Source: Cinnamomum chago (Eukaryota; Streptophyta; Magnoliopsida; Laurales; Lauraceae). Taken from it: a stretch of 64,000 bases of DNA. Positions 23,356 through 33,375 of the stretch are shown here, piece by piece. The position numbers and the translations under genes are program-made. Within the stretch, counting starts at the first letter, position 1. Each line of letters starts with the position of its first letter. Where the stretch lies: NCBI GenBank assembly GCA_038049695.1, contig CP142456.1, positions 77,151,422 through 77,215,421 on the forward strand. Reading direction: 5' to 3'. The notes beneath the pieces were generated by a model that did no database searches, was not told the DNA's origin, and saw nothing but the letters and a program-made list of their open reading frames with translations.

Positions 23356-23452
23356 TGCGGCCCCGAAAATCGTAAGAACTCCGAAGTTAAGTGTGCTCGG
23401 ACGGGAGCAGTACTAGGATGGGTAACCACCTGGGAAGTCTTCGCGCGTGCAC
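23356..23452 (+). pseudogene. 5S rRNA-like sequence in Cassandra LTR 3
   Basis: Same landmarks; the box C region has a G-to-A change (GGGTAACCACCTGGG). Confidence 0.8.
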
Positions 23453-23712
23453 GTGGGCAAAAGCGGACAATTTCATGCTGAGTTGGGCGGGGCTGTGACA
23501 GTTGGTATTAGAGCCGAGCAAGGCTCTATTTCTAGTGGGGGAGAATGTGAGATCTTGGTCCGGGCGGTACCCTTAATCACGGGGCGTAGTGTGTCAACCA
23601 CGGGCTTCAAACGATGAGTCTCCGTTAGCCCGCATAAGAAATATCCAAGTCTTGACCATGGGCTTATAAGTCAAACCCCATATTAACTTAGCATGAGGAC
23701 TTCTAAAACCGT

Positions 23713-23783
23713 GTGGCTCCGGAAATCGTGGCGTGCTCGGGTGGGAGTAGTACTAAGATGGGTGACTTCCTGGGAAGTTCTTG
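23713..23783 (+). pseudogene. Deleted 5S rRNA-like sequence in Cassandra LTR 4
   Basis: The AACTCCGAAGTTAAG part is deleted, so GAAATCGT joins GGCGTGCTCGGG. AGTACTAAGATGGGTGAC and TGGGAAGTTCTTG remain. It has lost its box A start. Confidence 0.7.
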
Positions 23784-23912
23784 AGTTGGGTAGGGCTGTG
23801 ACATCCTTTATATTAAACGCGACAAAATTATTGTCTCTATTTCTTATATTTATGACAAAATATTTTTGTCTATAATTTCTTCCTTTAATGACAAAATTTT
23901 TTGTCACTAATT

Positions 23913-24062
23913 ACTTACAAGTATGTTTCCAACAGAGTGTATTGGAGACGAAATTTTTTTTTACTTACAAGTATGTTTCCAACAGAGTGTATTGGAGACC
24001 AAAAAAAAGTTACTTACAAGTATGTTTTCAACAGAGTGTATTGGAGACAAAAAAAATCGTCA
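23913..24062. repeat. ~49-bp tandem repeat, three copies
   Basis: ACTTACAAGTATGTTTCCAA, continuing to CAGAGTGTATTGGAGAC, begins at 23913, 23963 and 24012. Subterminal part of the CACTA element. Confidence 0.85.
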
Positions 24063-24272
24063 CAAATTTATCTTTTTCAATGACGATTTTTTTTCCGTCT
24101 CCAATACCTTTTAGCGATAAGGTTTTGGCAACAAAACGGGTGACGAAAAATTTTCGTCTCAATTAGTTTCGGTGACGAAATATGTACATTTTGGGACAAA
24201 TTTGTGTCGTCCTTAAACCCCAATTTTCTTGTAGTGTGACTTATTTATAATTTCAAAAGTATCCTTTATCAT

Positions 24273-24748
24273 TAGGGTTGTAAACGGGTCGGTTCCGGTC
24301 CGGGTCCAAGGTGGAACCGGAACTATTTTCTAAGAGGGGGAACTGGATCCGGTTCGGAACCAGAAAACTGGTTCCGGAACCGGAACCAATAATATTAATG
24401 GGAACCAAAACCGGAATCGGAACCATTTGTGAGGTGGGTCTGGTTTCGATTCCAGGTATGAGATGTAGAAAAGTAGAAACCCTAATGTAGAAAAGTAGAA
24501 AAGTAAAAAGGGTTTTGTTTTCACATACTAAAGTTACCTTATGTTAGTGTATATTTGGTCGGGTCCTGGGTCCATGGGTCTGAGCCACTATGGATCCGGA
24601 ACCAGAACCGTTTAGGTATCGGTTCCGAAAAAAGGATTTGGAACCGGAACCATTTGCTTATCGGGACCAAAATAAGGACCCAGACCCGGAACCTAACGGG
24701 TCGGAACCTTCGGGTAATCGGAGAATCGGGGACCCATTTACAACCCTA
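24273..24748. mobile_element. hAT-type MITE
   Basis: Inverted ends TAGGGTTGTAAACGGGTC and GACCCATTTACAACCCTA, with a perfect 8-bp duplication TTTATCAT at 24265-24272 and 24749-24756. The 476-bp interior is repetitive, built from GGAACCGGAACC and GGTTCCGG motifs. No coding capacity; the reading frames in it are by-products of the repeats. Confidence 0.88.
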
Positions 24749-24756
24749 TTTATCAT

Positions 24757-26276
24757 ATATGAGTCAAGTTTTCTTTTTAAGTGTAACTTACCATCAAATT
24801 GCCGTACTTTAGTTTTTTTTTTATCTAAGTATGTAAATGTAACAATAGAACGAAATGTGGAAGCTTACAAAGTGAGAAAAGAGTAATTTTAGATGTGGGC
24901 CCACCTAAGATAATAAGGCATTAAACTCAGGGGCAAGATACATGAAAAGATCTCCTTATGAATAAGGACCAACAAAAAATTACAACCAAAGATCAAACCA
25001 GGTAATCAATGATTAGGATAGCGAGAACTTTAAGAGATGATAACATGATATGGCACCATAATGGACCCACAGTTACGTGCTTCTTTAATAAGGGCTTTGC
25101 AAGTTGAGAACGAGATAGCATCACCAAAAAGTCAAGAAAGAGATGAAGGCTTAAAGAGTTTTGGATGATTAGAAATCTCTTTTTAATTTGAATTTAGAAA
25201 GAGATCGAAACCATATTGAGAGACTTGGGGCTTGTTTGGTGACTCTTATCTGTATGAAATAGATCTATTTTAAATGGCTCGATTTAAAATAGACAATGTA
25301 GAAGTAGGTTGTTTAGCAACACTTTAAAATAGATTCAAACAGATTCTTTTATTTCAATGGTTGATAATTTTTTTTTATAAATTTATTGATATACATAGTG
25401 AGTCAGTGGTTAATACTTGACCATATGGCTATTTGTAGTATTCCTAAGAGGCCCAATGGTTCAGATTTTGATAAAGGGGCGCCCCACAGAGTCTAAAATT
25501 TAACTTCAATTGTTCATTTTGTTTTACAAATATCTCAAGATTGGGGAATGGTCAATGGTTGATATTTGATATGGTGGTTGTTCTTAGTCATCCTAACAAT
25601 GGATGGTGCATCAACGGTCCAGAGTTTTTCTTTGATTATTCAAAATCTACAATGAATTAGGCACTACAAATTGACCTCATAGCTATGTTTATCCTTCCAA
25701 AGAGGACTAACGGCTCTGATCTTTCGTTTGGGGCCCACAAATGTAAAAAAATGGATCTAACGGTATGATCTTTTTTTTTATAAATATCTAAAAGTATAAG
25801 ATCATCTAACGGTTGAAATTTGGACGTGTGGCCGTTTTTTACCCTCTGAATCTAGTTAGTGGTGTGGATCTTGCCTCAAGGGCCCAAAAGTTAAAGAAAA
25901 AAAAAAATGAAAAACACGACCTACCAAAAGTAACTTCATGTTTCACTGTTCGTATAATTGTCCTTCCGCTTCAGATAATTTTGTCTGATAGGATTGTTCC
26001 CCTTTTGCTTACTTCTTGAATAAGACAAATCATGTCTTAAGTCCATTTGAAAAGGATACAGTAAATGTAACTAACAAACACACTAAAATTTGATTGAATC
26101 AACTTTTAGATATTAAGAAGGAGAAAACAGAGATGCGAAACTGAACCTTGGTCAAAATTATTCAGACTTTTCATTCTCAAAGTGCTAACAAAGGATAAAT
26201 AACTAATAAGTAAAACTGCATTAATTAAGCATGACTTCAAATTGCCACCAACTTTTATTTTACCCTTTTATTTTTA
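24757..26276. other. Spacer without recognisable gene
   Basis: AT-rich DNA. One 36-base stretch near 24932-24967 (GGGGCAAGATACATGAAAAG and following bases) is nearly identical to 15498-15538, so both belong to an unnamed dispersed repeat. Confidence 0.4.
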
Positions 26277-26690
26277 TCATGACAAGTAGCACGATGGTGA
26301 GGCACCTCCCTTCATAAAATTAAACAACCAATGATATGCTTCAATGATGGCCTCGTTGACACTCATGGGTATTATATTGTAGTTCCCAAAACCAGCTTTT
26401 GTAAGGAGGTTTTTCCACTCATCCGCAGTTCTCTCCTTGCCCCCAAACTTACACATTTCCAAGTCCATGCAGAGTCTAGACCGAGCAAACTCAGGAGTTC
26501 CATCAATGTCCACTACTATCTCTACTATGATCAACTTCCCTCCCTTTGCAGGCATGGCCTCCCTGCACTTGTTGAGGATCTTGATGCCATTATCATCATC
26601 AAAGCTATGGAGAAAAGACAGCAACAAAACCACCTTCATCAGATCAAGACCCAGAAACACACACCAACATGTATACAAGATAACATGCAC
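26277..26690 (-). pseudogene. O-methyltransferase exon 2 fragment
   Basis: Minus-strand C-terminal half of a COMT-like methyltransferase closely related to the pseudogene at 5.2-6.7 kb. Visible are FLHSFDDDNGIKILNKCREA (aligning with the family's ILHDWDDDDC segment, whose His is the catalytic base), MPAKGGKLIIVEIVVDIDG, PEFARSRLCMDLE, GGKERTADEWKNLL and IIPMSVNEAIIEAYHW. The HDW Asp and Trp are replaced, and the C-terminus runs on past the normal end. No first exon was found upstream on the minus strand, where a copia gag fragment lies instead. Confidence 0.88.
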
Positions 26691-26744
26691 TGATCAGCTT
26701 AGTAAAATGGGTAAGTAAAATCTGTAGGAATAAGGAAGTGTTGC

Positions 26745-27135
26745 TTACTCCCAGGTTTCATCATATTTCATACTTGAAAGGTGGCTTATCAATGAAACTC
26801 CCACTGCCTTATCAGTTATCGTAAATTGCTTTTTCACCATATCTAATAGGTCATTGGCCTTATCTTTTATTCCTATGGACCTTAGGATAGTACGTGAAAT
26901 AGAATTTAAGATGATCTTTACTCTTACTTTGTTTGCCTTTATCCATTTTTCATAGGTTGTCCTTTCTTCGGCAATAGAGTATTCAGTGGGATTTTCAGGC
27001 ATGGGTTCGTCGAAGGCAATTTCTAAGTCCAAGAACGTTATAGCAATCATTAAAGCATACAACCATTCAACGAAATTGGAACAATCCAAAGTGGGTATGG
27101 TCCCTAAGGTGGAAAGTGCGGCTAATGATCTGGTT
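26745..27135 (-). pseudogene. Ty1/copia gag-like fragment
   Basis: Minus-strand frame with TLDCSNFVEWLYALMIAI, ENPTEYSIAEERTTYEKWIK and DLLDMVKKQFTITDKA. This is the pattern of the copia Gag region (UBN2-type: short N-terminal domain, YEKW helix, SLISHLSSMKYD). The open frame extends upstream to 27302 but that part looks unrelated. No LTR, protease or integrase was found nearby. Confidence 0.7.
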
Positions 27136-27302
27136 ACTGTAAGAAACAATAAATAGCTATATGTTAAGATTCTATAACTAGAACAAAGCAATGGGTACAT
27201 TAATGTAAATCTACCTTTAGGTGGATAAACAAAATGTGAAATATTGATTTCCATAATTAATCTGTCCATGCTAACAAATGTAATGTAAATTAAGAAGGTC
27301 AT

Positions 27303-28316
27303 ACCTTTTGGTGTAAATCATTCAAAAATTTATATTAGATTCATAAACATGTCAAATTCTGATTTCTAACCGTTTGGATGATCTCACCTTTGCGTGAACC
27401 TCCATTAATGAAATCGCAATCTTAAGTGATATCATAATCACTCAAAAAAGAGGTGATTCATTAAACTCAATTCAAGAAATTATACATTTTCATAACTAGT
27501 GTCGCTTTGGCGGCTAACGAGTTAATCAAAAGCTAATTTCCAATTGATATATATGATAACACTTAATTTATCATTTGATTGTCAAATAAAAGTATGACAA
27601 ACTAATTTGGAGAAATTCTTAATCACACCAAATCAGTAAAAGAAAAAAAAATCATTTGACGTTCAAAGATTGCCCATCATGATCTAATAGTTAAGTTTAT
27701 AGTAGTCAAAATGTCCTTACTATGGCCAAAATTAAACCAAACTTAATCAATGGATCTAAAAACTATTATTAGTGTTGCTAAAGAAATAACATTATATGCA
27801 AATAACAATTACACAATAAACAATCATAATATCAAACTCGATGCGGAAAAAGTATTTTAAAAATCTAATTTACATGTTTAATAAATATGCCAAAAATATT
27901 AGACATGTCTTATAATGGATCCGAATCGTTTAGATTAAAGATCCAATCTATACAAACCTATAGGAGAAAACTCGACGCAATTCTGAGTTCGTATGAGTCC
28001 ATTATGATAAAAAAAAAAAATATGTTCTAGACCATCCATTTCTAGCCTACATGATCAACTCATATTTTGATCAATGACATTCAGAAATTATTATAATGCC
28101 GATGAATGACTTTTAACGGTTCTGATCTAATCAATTAAATAGTGTCTAAGATTAATTTGACATTTACTTGATCAATTTATACCCCCTTGATTTGATCAGA
28201 TCAAAGACCTATTCATGTTACCGGTGTTTAATTTACACTTTGATATATCTTGTTACATCTTACATGGCCTACATACATATCTAGAATGATCAAGCCAATA
28301 GGTCACACTGAAGCTT
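27303..28316. other. AT-rich spacer
   Basis: No gene or element recognised. Confidence 0.4.
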
Positions 28317-28319
28317 CAA

Positions 28320-29030
28320 TTAGTACCAGTATGTACATAAATCTAGTTTAATTAGGGGTCATTTTCTGAGCTTTAATTGGGTCAAATTTAGACCTCTTTT
28401 GTGCCAATTGATTGTACAAATAAGCACTATCTAACAAGGGGGTCAATCTGAAAGGTTTCACCCTTAATGGGCCGGAAGAGGCTAACGGTTGGGCTAGAAA
28501 AACCAGGTCGGGTTGGCCCAACCTTCTTGCCCGGCCCACTAGCCCAGGCTAGGGTTTGCTGCAATCTAGCGAGTTGTACAGTTTTTGTCCGACTCACTAT
28601 ACAGTGCGTTGGACAGTTTCTATGACTTTTATTATTATAATTAATATTATTATATTTTTTTACGTTCAAGAAAAATAATTATAATAATATAATGAAAATG
28701 AAACAAATCTTTTATTCCCATCTCTTTCAGATTGGGTTGGGCACTGTAATCCTCATTTTCTCGGGAGTTTTATTCAATAACTTGAATATCATTTATCAAA
28801 TACCCAAAATCTCTTTAATTTGGGTATTCGAGTTTAATTCTTGGAAAAACTAGGAAGCCCCAAAAAAATACATAAAATATAAATGATTATTTGTTATACT
28901 CAAAAACCAATGCTCATGTTAGATAGTGACTATTTGTACAATCAATTGGCACAAAAGAAGTCTAAATATGACCCAATTAAAGCTAAGAAAATGACCTATA
29001 AACTAGATTTCTGTACATACTGGTACTGAC
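28320..29030. repeat. ~115-bp inverted repeats about 480 bp apart
   Basis: 28320-28435 and the reverse complement of 28913-29030 match closely over GTACCAGTATGTACA, GCTTTAATTGGGTCA and TGTGCCAATTGATTGTACAA. This looks like the long terminal inverted repeats of a MITE or Mutator-like element. The outer duplication is not clear because a hAT element inserted at the right edge. Confidence 0.7.
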
Positions 29031-31157
29031 CAGGGCCGGCCCTAGGCCTAGGCCACTTAGTTGGCCGCCTAGGGCCCCCAATTTTTGCAAAATTTTGGGG
29101 CCCCCTATTTTAGATATGGGTATATATATTTTGGATAGACTGATTTGAGATTTGAGAGGGCCCAAATTTTATTGATAGGTCCATTAACACTTTAATAACT
29201 AACCTAGAAAATTGCTCATAGTTGTAGTAGACTGTTAGACTTCTACAAAGAAAGGGTAAGTCTGACTCACTCTCTCTCTCTCTCTCTCTCTCTTAGACGG
29301 TTAGACTTCTACATTAATGGCAGAATTTTTTTATTTTTTTTGTTCAAGATATAACGTCTCTCTCTCTCTCTCTCTGCATGAAGTTCTCTGCGTGAAGTTT
29401 CTGAACGAAAGTGCTGCCTTTTGCTTTTGCTTGAATGTTGTTGCTACAAAAGGATCAATCTTACTGCCAACAGTACCGAAGAACGGAACAGTACCAGGTT
29501 GTGTTGTTCTTGAACTTTTATTTTAGTTTAATTTAATTTTTATAAATTTTGTGTTATAATTTTTCATTGTAGTAACTGCAAGTTATATAATTAGTATGTC
29601 TACTCGAAGATATGATTCTGGATGTGAAAAACGTAAAAAAAGAAGAAGAAAACAAGATGAATTTATTGAATCTCAACAAGTCCAATAAAAATAGAAGAAT
29701 ATTTTTTAGAATTTTTGGAAGTAGATGATACCTCTGGGAAAGGCCTTTTTGATGAACTTATAAATGTAATTAAAAAACTAGGACTTGATGTAAATGATGT
29801 AAGAGGACAAGGATATGATAATGGATCTAATATGAAAGGAAAACATCAAGGTGTACAAAACAGACTACTAGATATAAATCCAAGAGCATTTTACACACCA
29901 TGTGGATGTCATAATCTTAACCTCGTACTTTGTGATATAGCTAACTCTTGTCCTAAAGCTATATCTTTTTTTGGAGTATTACTACGTATATACTCATTAT
30001 TTTCTTCTTCAACAAAACGATGGAAAATTTTACAAGATAATATATCTATGTTAACTCTTAAATTATTATCTCAAACGCGATGGGAAAGTCGTATCGAAAG
30101 TGTTAAAGCAATCAAGTATCAGACTCCGAAAATACGAGATGCTTTAATTCAATTAGCAAAAATTAGTGAAGATCCTAAAACAAGAAGTGAAGCCACATGC
30201 TTAGCTACATATGAGATTGAAAACTTTGAATTTTTATTGGGTATAAATATTTGGTATGATATATTATTTGCTGTTAACACAGTTAGTAAAAATTTACAAT
30301 CCAAAGACATGCATATAGATGTTGCTATTGATCAATTAAAAGGACTTATTTCTTTTTTGGAATCATATAGAGAAAATGGATTTTACTCTGCTTTGATTTC
30401 ATCAAAAGAGATTGCACTTGAAATGGAAATAGAACCAGTATTTCGGGGAAAACGTAAAATTTTTAGGAAAAAAAAATTTGGTGATACAATTGAGAATGCA
30501 GTAACACTATCAGCTGAAGAGTCTTTTAGAATTGAGTATTTTTTATTTATAGTTGATCTAGCTATTTCTTCGATCAAGAGTAGATTTGAACAATTCAAAA
30601 TATATGAAAATATTTTTGGTTTTTTATTTTGTTTTAAAAAATTAAAATCCTTAGATGATGATAGTTTGAAAAGTTATTGTCTTAACCTTGAAACTTTTTT
30701 GAAGCATGACTTATTTTCTGATATTGATGGTTTAGATTTATTTCAAGAGTTGACTGTATTAAGAAAAGTTCTACAATCTAAAATTAATACTCCAGCTGAA
30801 ACCCTAACTTATATAAAACGATTAGATTGTTTTCCAAATGCATGTATAGCTTTTAGAATATTGTTAACAATACCAGTAACAGTTGCTTCAGCGGAGAGAA
30901 GTTTTTCGAAACTTAAATTAATAGAATCTTATCTCCGATCAACTATGTCACAAGGAAAATTAAATGGGTTAGCTATATTATCTATTGAAAAAGATATATT
31001 AACAAAACTTGAATATAAAAATTTAATCAATATTTTTGCATCTCAAAAAGCTAGAAAAATATCTTTTAAATAAATATATTTTAATAATTATTGCCTATTA
31101 ATAGGGCCCACTTTCATATTCTTGCCTAGGGCCTCCGAATTTGTTGGGCCGCCCCTG
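29031..31157 (+). mobile_element. hAT element with ZMYM1-like transposase
   Basis: Inverted ends CAGGGCCGGCCC and GGGCCGCCCCTG, with a perfect 8-bp duplication GTACTGAC at 29023-29030 and 31158-31165. At 2127 bp it is shorter than an autonomous element would be, because the N-terminal transposase region is mostly deleted. Confidence 0.93.
29715..31073 (+). CDS. N-terminally deleted hAT transposase (zinc finger MYM-type 1-like)
   Basis: An open frame of 452 codons. It includes GYDNGSNMKGKHQGVQ, which carries the second acidic residue of the hAT catalytic core, then CGCHNLNLVLCD. Later comes a middle region with SQTRWESRIESVKAI. At the C-terminus is the hAT dimerisation motif SAERSFSKLKLIESYLRST. 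Typical relatives are about 750-800 residues, so the TTF zinc finger and first catalytic Asp are missing. A short N-terminal relic (MSTRRYDSGCEKRKK at about 29597) lies upstream in another frame, showing an internal deletion. The same frame continues upstream of the ATG to about 29670. It may bind DNA or dimerise but is unlikely to transpose alone. Confidence 0.8.
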   Translation: MEVDDTSGKGLFDELINVIKKLGLDVNDVRGQGYDNGSNMKGKHQGVQNRLLDINPRAFYTPCGCHNLNLVLCDIANSCPKAISFFGVLLRIYSLFSSSTKRWKILQDNISMLTLKLLSQTRWESRIESVKAIKYQTPKIRDALIQLAKISEDPKTRSEATCLATYEIENFEFLLGINIWYDILFAVNTVSKNLQSKDMHIDVAIDQLKGLISFLESYRENGFYSALISSKEIALEMEIEPVFRGKRKIFRKKKFGDTIENAVTLSAEESFRIEYFLFIVDLAISSIKSRFEQFKIYENIFGFLFCFKKLKSLDDDSLKSYCLNLETFLKHDLFSDIDGLDLFQELTVLRKVLQSKINTPAETLTYIKRLDCFPNACIAFRILLTIPVTVASAERSFSKLKLIESYLRSTMSQGKLNGLAILSIEKDILTKLEYKNLINIFASQKARKISFK

Positions 31158-31165
31158 GTACTGAC

Positions 31166-31592
31166 TAATATTGGAATAAGGGAGTGTGGCCCACCTGACC
31201 ACATGAGCTCACTTTGTTCTAGAACATCCAATAAAAGATATTTTCCGCATAGTCAAAGGATTTAAAAACTTGCCTTTGTAAGTTACTCAATTAGGGAGAT
31301 ATGATTGGAGAGATGATTTTAGATTACTTACCTTTTGTTGCTGCGATAACACAAGGGAATGCTTGGAATAATATTCCATATAGTCTTCCTCACTGCATCA
31401 AAGATTACATATCCCAGGCTACCTAGTCTCTCCTCCCAAGTCCATTCCAAGGCAGACTCCCTGTACTCCCTAACGGCAACGTTATTAAAATTTTAAATTG
31501 AATTTTATAGGCATTTCTTGTTTTATTTTCTTTTTATCTTTGAGTTAAATTTATTTTTTTTGGTAAAAACGTTTCAGTGTGGTAGTGAGGTT

Positions 31593-31629
<37 letters not shown>

Positions 31630-31677
31630 TGGAGTCTTTTGTAGATGGGTCTCACTTGCACAGGTATGGATAGCGCA
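31166..31677. other. Spacer with long poly(T)
   Basis: Non-coding; contains an uninterrupted run of about 35 T at 31594-31628. No gene recognised. Confidence 0.4.
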
Positions 31678-33011
31678 TTGATGAGAGCCTAAAAGATACA
31701 TTTTAGGCCCCTTAATGAGGACTTGGTTATACCGTCGGAAGAGATTAATTAGCTTAATTATGTTATTTTATTGTTTGTACGTACTACAGATGCAATGAGC
31801 GAAATTCAGAGCGAAAATGGAAGAAATCTCACAAAGCATGACAAACTGGAGTTGCAAGTAAGAAAACGTGCCAAATATGGGAAGAGACTCAAATAAGAAA
31901 GCAAAGCAAGAGTCCAAACATGCCTTGGATGTCCAACATGGGTCCCACTCACCCCATAGCATGCCAACATGGAAGTTCTTTTAATTGAAATGGTCATAAC
32001 TTTCAACTTGAGTGTCAGATTAGTGTAATCTATGTACCGATGGAAAGCTCTTTTCGAGTAGATATCCGTGGAGTCCAAGATTGTATAAATCGGAGCTATA
32101 TCGAGGGAGATATGACCTCGCGAAGTTCGCTATGATGAGTCCTGGCGTCCGGACGCCCGGAGGCAGAGAGGTGCGCAGGAATTTTTATTCCTAGCGTTTG
32201 GACGCCCGGAAGCTGGCGTCCGGACGCCCGGATCGTACGAGAGTCCGTCACATGCGTGTTTTGACGAGGTTTTTCATCCCAAAACTTATAAATAAGAGCC
32301 CAAACTCGTTTTTGGGGAGATTCACATCTTGGGAGAAGTTCTGGAGGCTTTCTTGGAGCTTGCGGAAGAGCATCAATTGGGATTTCGTCAAGAACTCTTC
32401 GTCAATCGTCTTCCATGAGTAACTAAATCTCCATCTTAGGGTTGTGATGAAGCCCTAGTTTTGTGTTTATGGTGATGTATAGGTTCTAGGGCTTTATTTT
32501 AAATGCTTTGCTTATATGACATTGATTTAATCAATTGATTGGATTCTTTTATTAATGCAATATCTCTTTTGGTGTTTTATTCTTGTAGTTTGGAATACCA
32601 AGTCATATAATATGATGCTTGAATGAATGTGTTTGTTAGATCTAGGATAATCTATGCCATAGAGATAAGTTATGCTCCGATTTGCATCCACTTCCCTTAT
32701 TTGTTGACTCTGAAGGTTTGTAACTGGAACGAGTCGTGAAAGCATTGACAGTGAAACCCTAGATCTCTATTTGTCATTGCATGAGGCTACGGTGGATTCA
32801 TACCCTAAGACTTTTACCTTATTGGATCAAAAACTTGTCTTTCAATTTGTTAATTTAGGAATTACAAGCAATCAACCCAACACTTCGTTCTCCAAGAGAA
32901 TTAGTTTAATAATCAGACATTTGTCTTCTAATAGGATTAGTTTAGGAATTTAGGGAACAACACAACTTAGCCTTTTTGTCCCAGTGGATACGATACTCGG
33001 TTAGCATCTTT
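31678..33011 (+). mobile_element. LTR-retrotransposon-like sequence
   Basis: Non-coding sequence with features I associate with Ty3/gypsy (Tat/Athila-like) LTR regions. These include a GC-rich block repeating GCGTCCGGACGCCCGGA near 32143 and 32217, a TATA-like TATAAATAAG near 32286, and near the right end CCAGTGGATACGATACTCGG, a phrase common at LTR/leader junctions. No LTR partner or TSD was found because a CACTA element cuts it at 33012. The start is approximate. Confidence 0.4.
32143..32236. repeat. Repeated GCGTCCGGACGCC palindrome
   Basis: GCGTCCGGACGCCCGGA occurs twice, and a variant GCGTTTGGACGCCCGGA lies between them. The core TCCGGA is palindromic. Confidence 0.85.
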
Positions 33012-33029
33012 CACTACTAGAAAAATGAC

Positions 33030-33375
33030 TTTTAGCGGCCGCCAAAAGCCGTCGCTAAAAGTCATCTGGCGTTCGCTAATACTCTCCAGCGACTGCCAAT
33101 AGCCCGCCGCAACTGGTCCGTCGCTAAAAGTCTGGCGGTTGCTAATACGTTATTTTTTTAACTTTTTTTTTTTATTTTAATTATTTAAATTAGTGGCGGC
33201 CGCTAATAGTCATATCGGCGGCCGCTAATACGTTATTTTTTTTAACTTTTTTTATTTTTTTTAATTATTTAAATTATTAGCGGCCGCCACTGGCGGTCGC
33301 TAATAGTCATATTGGCGGCCGCTAATAGTCTATAATGATACTTTTAGCGACCGCCATTGGCGGCCGCTAAAGCTT
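33030..33375. repeat. Left subterminal repeats of the large CACTA element
   Basis: Multiple copies of TTAGCGGCCGCCA and its complement TGGCGGCCGCTAA, separated by AT-rich text (AACTTTTTTT). Matching motifs recur at 49110-49152 inside the right end. Confidence 0.85.

Larger units (their letters stand above)
22498..23803 (+). mobile_element. Tandem Cassandra-type TRIM concatemer (four LTRs, three mini-interiors)
   Basis: LTRs start with TGTGAGA and end with CTGTGACA at 22498-22808, 22844-23154, 23190-23500 and 23545-23803. The first three are 311 bp; the last carries internal deletions. Between LTRs lie only 35, 35 and 44 bases. Each spacer has a primer-binding site for initiator tRNA-Met directly after the LTR (best in the third: TTGGTATTAGAGCC) and a polypurine tract (GTGGGGGAGAA) just before the next LTR. 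Every LTR contains a 5S rRNA-like segment, the hallmark of Cassandra elements. No protein is encoded, so mobility would need enzymes from other retroelements. I could not find a matching duplication at the outer ends. Confidence 0.85.
21352..24236. mobile_element. Non-autonomous CACTA-type DNA transposon
   Basis: Ends CACTACAAGAAA... and ...TTTCTTGTAGTG are inverted repeats of the CACTA superfamily. A perfect 3-bp duplication TGA flanks the element (21349-21351 and 24237-24239). Subterminal regions are dense in GACGAA and TTCGTC motifs in both orientations, the usual arrangement for CACTA transposase binding. No transposase coding sequence is present. The interior holds a 152-bp repeat, a proline-rich GC-rich stretch (22017-22490) and an inserted Cassandra-type array. 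Confidence 0.88.

Noticed and set aside
22665..23783. Functional tandem 5S rRNA genes
   Set aside because: Each segment lacks a normal 5S start and sits inside LTRs with primer-binding sites and polypurine tracts, so it is Cassandra-type retroelement sequence.
24555..24886. Overlapping frames rich in proline, glutamate and arginine
   Set aside because: Arise from GGAACCGGAACC-type repeats within a hAT MITE.
26745..27302. A host gene on the minus strand joined to the O-methyltransferase fragment
   Set aside because: The frame matches the copia Gag pattern, so it is a neighbouring retrotransposon relic rather than part of the methyltransferase.
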